DNA of 10,125 nucleotides, taken from the NCBI GenBank assembly GCA_042095835.1, contig JBELML010000179.1:1-10125 (forward strand). The letters are read 5' to 3'. Positions 5,718 to 10,125 of the stretch are shown piece after piece. The number at the start of each line of letters is the position of its first letter. Position 1 is the stretch's first letter. The position numbers were made by a program, and so were the translations under genes. The notes beneath the pieces are model-generated. The model had not been told where the DNA came from. It saw only the letters and a program-made list of their open reading frames with translations, and did no database searches. The stretch comes from DATFKA01 sp042095835. GTDB lineage: Bacteria > Bacteroidota > Bacteroidia > Chitinophagales > Saprospiraceae.

Positions 5718-6536
5718 TTATTCAATTCTGAATTCAATGGTTTCTACCGCTCCTTCTCGATTGTTTTTCAGACTTCCCTTTTTATGGTCAAACAGTCCAT
5801 TCAGGTTATTACCACAGGGATCTTCCAAGCGACCATGAACGTATAAAATATAATCGCCAGCTGGCCATTTTTCAGTGGATTCAAACCGCCATTCTGTTTC
5901 TTGTTTTGTGATCACAACTTCACCACTGATGGGCTGACTATTCTTATCTGTCAATTGTAATCGGTGTAGCAGAGCCTGTCTATCCAGCATGGCTGGAAAC
6001 TGGACGATTAAAGGCGAGTGGCTACCAGCTTTTGGCGTTTTCACTATCCAATGTTTAGTATTTGGTGGCAGTGTATCTTCTTTACTGGCATAAAATGTTT
6101 TGGTATAAACTTCTTTAAGCTTATTGCCCTCTACATCTTCCAATTGCCCAATGACCAATTTGTAATTTTTTCCCATTTGCAATGATCTCCCCATTTCCTT
6201 GTGTGCTATCAAACCCGTTTTGACTCTGGAAGGATCAAAAATCAAGGTCAACTGCTGTTGGTTCCTATCCCATAATTCGTGTACATTGTTAAAAATTGCC
6301 CCCACTATCTCCTGATCATCCTCATCAAACAAGGCTATTTTTTCTAAATTACCAATAGGTTTCATGGGTTTAGAAAAATGAAGATACATCCTCAGCAAAT
6401 TTTCTGGCAAAGTATCAGATGAGGGAAATACTGCCGACACACGGGGCAGTATTTCCTTTTCTTCTTGAGGGATTTGACACGAAATACCAAGTCCTAAAAG
6501 GATCAGTGCCAATAGGAAGCTTACTGCTTTAGCCAT
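5718..6536 (-). CDS. Lipoprotein with SbsA-like Ig domains
   Basis: This 272-residue protein has a lipoprotein signal ending LGISC, with Cys20 the predicted lipid site. After a short linker, residues 30-60 (PRVSAVFPSSDTLPEN, then HFSKPM) match the opening of SbsA-type bacterial Ig-like domains, where P-x-x-x-x-x-P-x-N and F-S-x-P-M are typical. The first domain ends near residue 150 with LEDVEGNKL. A second, more divergent repeat (about 160-272) ends with LEDPCGNNLNG, the same closing turn. Proteins with this two-domain plan are found in several Gram-negative phyla, but their role is not known to me. Surface or periplasmic scaffolding is a guess. Its ATG follows directly on the stop codon of the 438-residue gene (TAG then ATG, no spacer), which implies translational coupling and a shared function. 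Confidence 0.75.
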   Translation of the reverse strand: MAKAVSFLLALILLGLGISCQIPQEEKEILPRVSAVFPSSDTLPENLLRMYLHFSKPMKPIGNLEKIALFDEDDQEIVGAIFNNVHELWDRNQQQLTLIFDPSRVKTGLIAHKEMGRSLQMGKNYKLVIGQLEDVEGNKLKEVYTKTFYASKEDTLPPNTKHWIVKTPKAGSHSPLIVQFPAMLDRQALLHRLQLTDKNSQPISGEVVITKQETEWRFESTEKWPAGDYILYVHGRLEDPCGNNLNGLFDHKKGSLKNNREGAVETIEFRIE

Positions 6537-7853
6537 CTAATTTCTACCCATTTTTTCAGAAGTCAAGTCTGGAAAGCCCTCCATTTGTTTGACCATGTCG
6601 TGGTATTTTTTAGTGCCTTGCCCCATTTGATTTTCAGGATAGCGATAATCAGGGAAATCGTATTCTGAGATAAAATCACTTAATCTCAAAAAAGAACCTG
6701 TCAATTCAGAAATCAAATCAATATCACCCGTTGCAATATTTCTGCGCACAATCCCCAACATTTGTGGATTCTGAACATCGACCTGCATGACATTGGCCGT
6801 TGGTATTTCATTGATTCCTTCCAGGCCAGAGGCAAACATAGCTTGCTGGCCTGCCATTCCCTTGCCTTTTGCGCCTGCTTCTACAGATGCCAAAGGGATC
6901 ATGCTGCCTCCTCGGTTCTTATTTGTCACCAATAGGCTTTTGCTCATTGTACCATCAAATCCTTGGGTAGTCACCACCAACATATCTATTGGTGTATTTC
7001 CATATCCTAGCTCTGCAATGGTCTTACCTGTGATCGAAGCTCCTTCCTTTATTTCGGCAGTTGGTATAGTCACCAATGGCGTACAGGTATAACTTGCCAA
7101 TAACGTAGACGCTCCGTTTAATTCGCTGAATACCATCGTTCGGATAGGTGCACGGGTTTCGTTCTGCGTATGAACAGCATGATATATCTCAATACTATTG
7201 ACCGACTCTTGTTGCTTATCAAAAGGATATTTGATTTTCCTAAGGGTAGAAGCAAACTCACTATTCGTTAAACCTGCCACATAGATAAAACCATCATTGT
7301 AGTCAATATCTGTAATGGTCAGAGTACTAGCAGGCGTCTCTTCCCAGAAAAGCAATTCAGAGGAAGCAGGATTATTAATTAAGGCACTTGTGCTATTGCT
7401 AGAATTGACTTCCAATAATCGAATATCTGCGGAAATTGGCGATACAATTGCAATTACAGATTTAGCAGTAGGCTGATGGCCTAAACGAATCGCGATATAA
7501 GCCTCTTGGCTCACAGGATGAATCTTCATATCATTCACGATGACGTCTCTCGGTGCGATGCCCATTTTTTTGGAAATGGCTACATCAAAACCTTCCAAAT
7601 TAAAGGGTACGGGATCTTTTAGTGCTGTCGCCTTTGTAGTCACCGCATGAATCTTCGCTGAGTTGCTATTTCCAATGAATAATACATTATCTGGCCCGAA
7701 CGCTAAAACCGTAGCACCTTCTATCGTAAAGCCATCTAGCTTCATTATAGCATCTGTTTCCTTCGAAACATTTTCGCTGACTTGTTGATTACAGCTCACG
7801 GTTGTTAAGGAAGTACCTACCACTAAGGCAAAGTACAGATTAAAAAATTTCAT
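6537..7853 (-). CDS. Putative exported lipoprotein, beta-propeller-like, unknown function
   Basis: This protein has 438 residues. The N-terminus is a signal sequence ending TTVSC; the lipobox is imperfect (Thr at -3), so Cys21 lipidation is likely but not certain. The body has repeated short strands and turns such as VLAFGPDNVLFIGN (about 49-62), DVIVNDMKIHPVSQEAYIAI, and ITDIDYNDGFIYVAGL, the style of WD- or NHL-like beta-propellers that track a value along blades. I see no catalytic motif, haem-binding CxxCH or metal cluster. The C-terminus is polar and Met-rich (NQMGQGTKKYHDMVKQMEG). It is directly coupled to the Ig-domain lipoprotein downstream, so the pair may form one envelope complex. 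I do not recognise a named family. Confidence 0.7.
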   Translation of the reverse strand: MKFFNLYFALVVGTSLTTVSCNQQVSENVSKETDAIMKLDGFTIEGATVLAFGPDNVLFIGNSNSAKIHAVTTKATALKDPVPFNLEGFDVAISKKMGIAPRDVIVNDMKIHPVSQEAYIAIRLGHQPTAKSVIAIVSPISADIRLLEVNSSNSTSALINNPASSELLFWEETPASTLTITDIDYNDGFIYVAGLTNSEFASTLRKIKYPFDKQQESVNSIEIYHAVHTQNETRAPIRTMVFSELNGASTLLASYTCTPLVTIPTAEIKEGASITGKTIAELGYGNTPIDMLVVTTQGFDGTMSKSLLVTNKNRGGSMIPLASVEAGAKGKGMAGQQAMFASGLEGINEIPTANVMQVDVQNPQMLGIVRRNIATGDIDLISELTGSFLRLSDFISEYDFPDYRYPENQMGQGTKKYHDMVKQMEGFPDLTSEKMGRN

Positions 7854-7944
7854 AAGTTGTTAGTTGTTTATGCTTTATTAAATGGAAGTTGTCTAAGGTT
7901 TTCTGTTGCAGGCGAGAAAACAATATTTTGAGACTAATCGAGGC

Positions 7945-7983
7945 AAAAAACGCAAGCTATGCATCGCATAGATGAGGCTTTTT
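7945..7983 (-). terminator. Possible intrinsic terminator after the porin gene
   Basis: A six-base perfect stem, CTATGC/GCATAG (7957-7962 with 7966-7971), closes a three-base loop. On the minus strand it is followed, six bases on, by six T residues (7950-7945). On the other side lies AAAAAGCCTC, so a longer stem with A/T arms is possible and the element could work in both directions. It lies in the 195-base gap between the outer-membrane protein gene and the lipoprotein pair, where a transcript end would be expected. The stem is short and moderate in GC. Confidence 0.4.
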
Positions 7984-8048
7984 AACGAAGAGTAGCCTTA
8001 AAAGATGTTTTTGATAGCCCAACAAGGAAATTTTAAACAACTTCATAA

Positions 8049-9506
8049 TTAAAAGGTCAAAGTTATAGTAGAAGCCAACTGAAAAATAGACGCTGATGCC
8101 CCTGATTCTTTCATGAAGCTTGCTGGTATAAAGTAGGAACTCCTCACATCGAAAGCTGCATTCCTGTTATACTCGTACTCTAAAAACAAGCCGATCACAT
8201 TGCCCAGGTGCCGTGCAGTAATCCCATTTACGGGTCGGGTTTGAATACGTGGAGGCGAATAAAATCCATCCTCTACTGTAGACCTGTAGAAGAAGGCATA
8301 TTCTACATTGATTAACCACTTCCTACTTGGGAATAATAGTAAGGAAGGATGGAAACTCAACAAATTGACCGGTGTATTCACCGCTGCCAAACTATACATA
8401 CCGGGGTTGACAAACATAGGATTGAAACTATTCAACCGGCCATCGGCCAAGTCTCTATCACCTGATGACCAGTCCAGTTTCACGCCAATTGTGGGCCGCC
8501 ATTTTTTAGCTGAAATCGTATATTTCCAATCCGTTTCAAAATTGAAAGCACTAATGGTATTACCCGCTAAATCGCCAAATTGATAAATGAATTCCGTATT
8601 AAACTGAAATTTATGGTTGATCGAACCAAAACTTCTGAGACCAATACTGTGTCTTGTTTCCTCTCCTGTCACATCACTAAAAGCTGAAAAATCAGATTGA
8701 AAGCCAAGATAGTACAGCTCCATACTATGCTTTGAGTTCATGTTTTCAGAGACTAAGAACTGACTGTAGATTCCCCATAATATTGGGTTAGTGGCCCCTT
8801 CTTCAAATAGTGTGAAATCATTATCAAAAACACCAAAATTGATATTTGCTTCTTTTCCATAAAAGGCGTCGATATGAAATTGATCTTGCTGAAAAGAGAC
8901 TTTCCCCAAATCAAAAGCTCTCCTAACATTAGGGCCCACTCTTAAATCAACTAGCCGACCTACACCTAATTTCATTTCCTGTCTTCCTAATCGGAAAGTC
9001 AAGGGATTTTCCCCAGCAGTTTTAAACTCTATAAAACCTTGATGAATATCCAGATCATCGGTTTGCAAAAATATTTCTCCATCTGTCCTATAACCATGTT
9101 GAAGCTCACCGAATAGACGAATACCTCTGCCAAGATGAAAGTCTGTATGAAATGCTAGCCGGTGGGTATAGTAGTTTAAATTATTACCTGCTATCCAAGA
9201 ATCGTTGGTAAAATGTTCGAACCTAGGCCGAAAAGAACCGCCAATACTCAGATAGGCGCTTTTGTCTTTGGCTAGTGGAATAAATTTAATAGCCTCTTGC
9301 CCAAGTAAATGGCTACTATCTTTTAAGGAGATGTAATTTTCTTCAGCTCTTTGATCTTTAAAATCAATAGACTCTTGTGCATGCACCACCAAACTGAGGC
9401 AGCATAAAAGCAAGCTTAGGAGCGGTTTGAAAGGTCTATTTATAAGTAGATGCGATGCTAAGTCCCTTTCTTTTTTTAAAAATCCGAATATCAAATAATT
9501 AGCCAT
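8049..9506 (-). CDS. Alginate-export-family outer membrane beta-barrel protein
   Basis: This 485-residue outer-membrane porin resembles the alginate export (AlgE-like) family. A hydrophobic signal core (about 28-42, LLSLLLCCLSLVVHA) ends in a likely cleavage site before Gln44. The preceding charged stretch of about 27 residues is unusually long, so the real start may lie further in, although no in-frame ATG offers itself. From residue 84 the chain alternates in amphipathic strands. The YLSIGGSFRPRFEHF segment (85-99) and the RLGRQEMKLGVGRLVDLRVG block (172-191) resemble the conserved barrel regions of this family. It ends in Phe (TITLTF), as outer-membrane proteins normally do. In Bacteroidota such proteins are common, and the name does not prove alginate as substrate. 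It follows the Crp/Fnr gene by 80 bases, which suggests control by that regulator. Confidence 0.85.
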   Translation of the reverse strand: MANYLIFGFLKKERDLASHLLINRPFKPLLSLLLCCLSLVVHAQESIDFKDQRAEENYISLKDSSHLLGQEAIKFIPLAKDKSAYLSIGGSFRPRFEHFTNDSWIAGNNLNYYTHRLAFHTDFHLGRGIRLFGELQHGYRTDGEIFLQTDDLDIHQGFIEFKTAGENPLTFRLGRQEMKLGVGRLVDLRVGPNVRRAFDLGKVSFQQDQFHIDAFYGKEANINFGVFDNDFTLFEEGATNPILWGIYSQFLVSENMNSKHSMELYYLGFQSDFSAFSDVTGEETRHSIGLRSFGSINHKFQFNTEFIYQFGDLAGNTISAFNFETDWKYTISAKKWRPTIGVKLDWSSGDRDLADGRLNSFNPMFVNPGMYSLAAVNTPVNLLSFHPSLLLFPSRKWLINVEYAFFYRSTVEDGFYSPPRIQTRPVNGITARHLGNVIGLFLEYEYNRNAAFDVRSSYFIPASFMKESGASASIFQLASTITLTF

Positions 9507-9509
9507 TAT

Positions 9510-9534
9510 TCAAGCTTGATAAATAATGACTTAA
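9510..9534 (-). promoter_or_regulatory. Dyad and shared motif abutting the porin start codon
   Basis: TCAAGCTTGA (9510-9519) is a perfect 10-bp palindrome three bases before the porin ATG, and the shared 20-bp motif (9515-9534, 18 of 20 identical to 4995-5014) overlaps it. A dimeric regulator bound here would block the ribosome-binding or early transcribed region. The neighbouring Crp/Fnr-like protein is a natural candidate, but the palindrome is not the classical TTGAT-N4-ATCAA site. Confidence 0.3.
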
Positions 9535-9558
9535 AGATAATCCAAGGCTTATGTCCTT

Positions 9559-9585
9559 TGCATTATGATTTCTTAAGAAAATGCA
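9559..9585. promoter_or_regulatory. Nested palindromes between regulator and porin genes
   Basis: TTTCTTAAGAAA (9569-9580) is a perfect 12-bp palindrome. The arms TGCATT (9559-9564) and AATGCA (9580-9585) form a second inverted repeat around nearly the same point. The element begins one base after the regulator's stop codon and ends before the porin gene. It could be an operator for the porin promoter or a weak hairpin at the end of the regulator transcript; there is no T-run to favour the latter. Confidence 0.35.
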
Positions 9586-9586
9586 T

Positions 9587-10087
9587 TCATTTTGGGCCTT
9601 TCCGTCGCTTTGACTTTGCGGCACTTAAGGTTTCAGGTGTGACACCGAGGTAGGAAGCAATCATACGTTGCGGAACTCTATTCACTAAAGTAGGGTACAT
9701 CTCGACAAAGTGCTCATACCTTTCGATGGCATTTGAACTGATCAGCATCAATACTCTATTCTGTAAAGCGCCCAATCTCTTGATGATTGGCACCAAGTTC
9801 CCCTTTTCCCTACTTATATTTTTGGGAAGAACAATAAGCACCGAATCTTCAAGCGCGTCTATGAAAAGAACCGAGGGCTCTTCAGGAGGATTGGTATCTG
9901 CAACCACCCAGCCCTCTGGGGCAAACATAAATATGTTCTCTTTATTATTTCCATCAATGGCATAGCTTCTCAGCAAACCTGATTTAACATGATAAACCTT
10001 GGTATTGAGCTCACCTCCTCTTTGAAGTATCTGTCCTTTTTTAACTTCTATTTCTTTCAAGCGAGTACCATTTTTATTGTTATTCAT
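9587..10087 (-). CDS. Crp/Fnr-family transcriptional regulator, short N-terminus
   Basis: This 166-residue protein has a cyclic-nucleotide-binding-like beta-roll (about 10-90: KKGQILQRGG, VYHVKSGLLRSYAIDG, FMFAPEGWVVAD). A dimer helix follows (about 95-130), then a C-terminal helix-turn-helix (about 137-160: RVPQRMIASYLGVTPETLS). The QRMIASYLGVTPETLS block is diagnostic of Bacteroidota Crp/Fnr-type regulators. The usual GE-x-x-RSA cAMP pocket is absent, which is common in this subgroup, so the signal is unlikely to be cAMP. The N-terminus is about 20-30 residues shorter than usual, and stops lie directly upstream in frame. After TLS the common RIR(K/R) is replaced by AAKSKRRK, an odd recognition-helix end. 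It lies upstream of the porin gene and probably controls it or the nearby reductase (inference). Confidence 0.85.
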   Translation of the reverse strand: MNNNKNGTRLKEIEVKKGQILQRGGELNTKVYHVKSGLLRSYAIDGNNKENIFMFAPEGWVVADTNPPEEPSVLFIDALEDSVLIVLPKNISREKGNLVPIIKRLGALQNRVLMLISSNAIERYEHFVEMYPTLVNRVPQRMIASYLGVTPETLSAAKSKRRKGPK

Positions 10088-10094
10088 TCAAACC

Positions 10095-10125
10095 TCAATC
10101 TATCAGGTCTTTTATGATCTCGATT
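10095..10125 (-). CDS. Possible 3' end of an upstream gene (or detached N-terminus of the regulator)
   Basis: At the window edge a minus-strand frame reads IEIIKDLID followed by TGA, ending eight bases before the regulator ATG. The composition is helix-like. It may be the tail of an upstream gene in the same operon, or the missing first helix of the short Crp/Fnr protein separated by a frameshift. With nine codons visible neither can be shown. Confidence 0.15.
   Translation of the reverse strand, partial: IEIIKDLID

Overview
The window looks like Bacteroidota chromosome, probably a Saprospiraceae-like or Cytophaga-like lineage. The clues are a Bacteroidota-type C39 peptidase/ABC exporter with its HlyD partner, an alginate-export-family outer membrane protein, Sec lipoproteins, a short Crp/Fnr regulator, few recognisable Shine-Dalgarno sites, and G-rich simple repeats next to a four-helix-bundle-like remnant. 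The lineage is inferred from gene style only. Every convincing gene is on the minus strand, so transcription runs from high to low coordinates.

Right half (about 10.1 to 5.1 kb, in order of transcription): a short Crp/Fnr-family regulator; an alginate-export-family outer membrane beta-barrel; a possible terminator hairpin; an abutting pair of predicted lipoproteins (a 438-residue protein of unknown function and a 272-residue protein with Ig-like domains); and a flavodoxin-fold NAD(P)H-dependent FMN reductase. This half looks like ordinary envelope and redox accessory genes. Dyad-symmetric sequences lie between the regulator and the porin gene.

Left half (about 4.9 to 0.27 kb): a compact peptide-secretion locus. 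It starts with a HlyD-family adaptor and, 11 bases on, a complete 718-residue peptidase-containing ABC transporter with intact C39 and ATPase motifs. A 332-base spacer follows, holding the tail of a decayed gene (probably a four-helix-bundle/S23 protein), a G-rich repeat with a canonical quadruplex motif, and an 8-base tandem repeat. Next is a predicted lipoprotein with a canonical EF-hand loop and six C-terminal cysteines. Last are two very small genes, 49 and 57 codons, separated by one base.

These two small genes are the main discovery. Each has a textbook double-glycine leader (L-12, E-8, L-7, G-2, G-1), and in each the residue after the predicted cleavage site is tyrosine. They are the expected substrates of the C39 exporter. 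The predicted mature peptides (30 and 42 residues) do not resemble a family I recognise, and no modification enzyme or obvious immunity protein is present. The working model is a two-peptide, leader-processed secreted system: a class IIb-like bacteriocin or a peptide signal. The adjacent lipoprotein is a candidate immunity, receptor or co-acting factor. The outer-membrane channel is not in the window.
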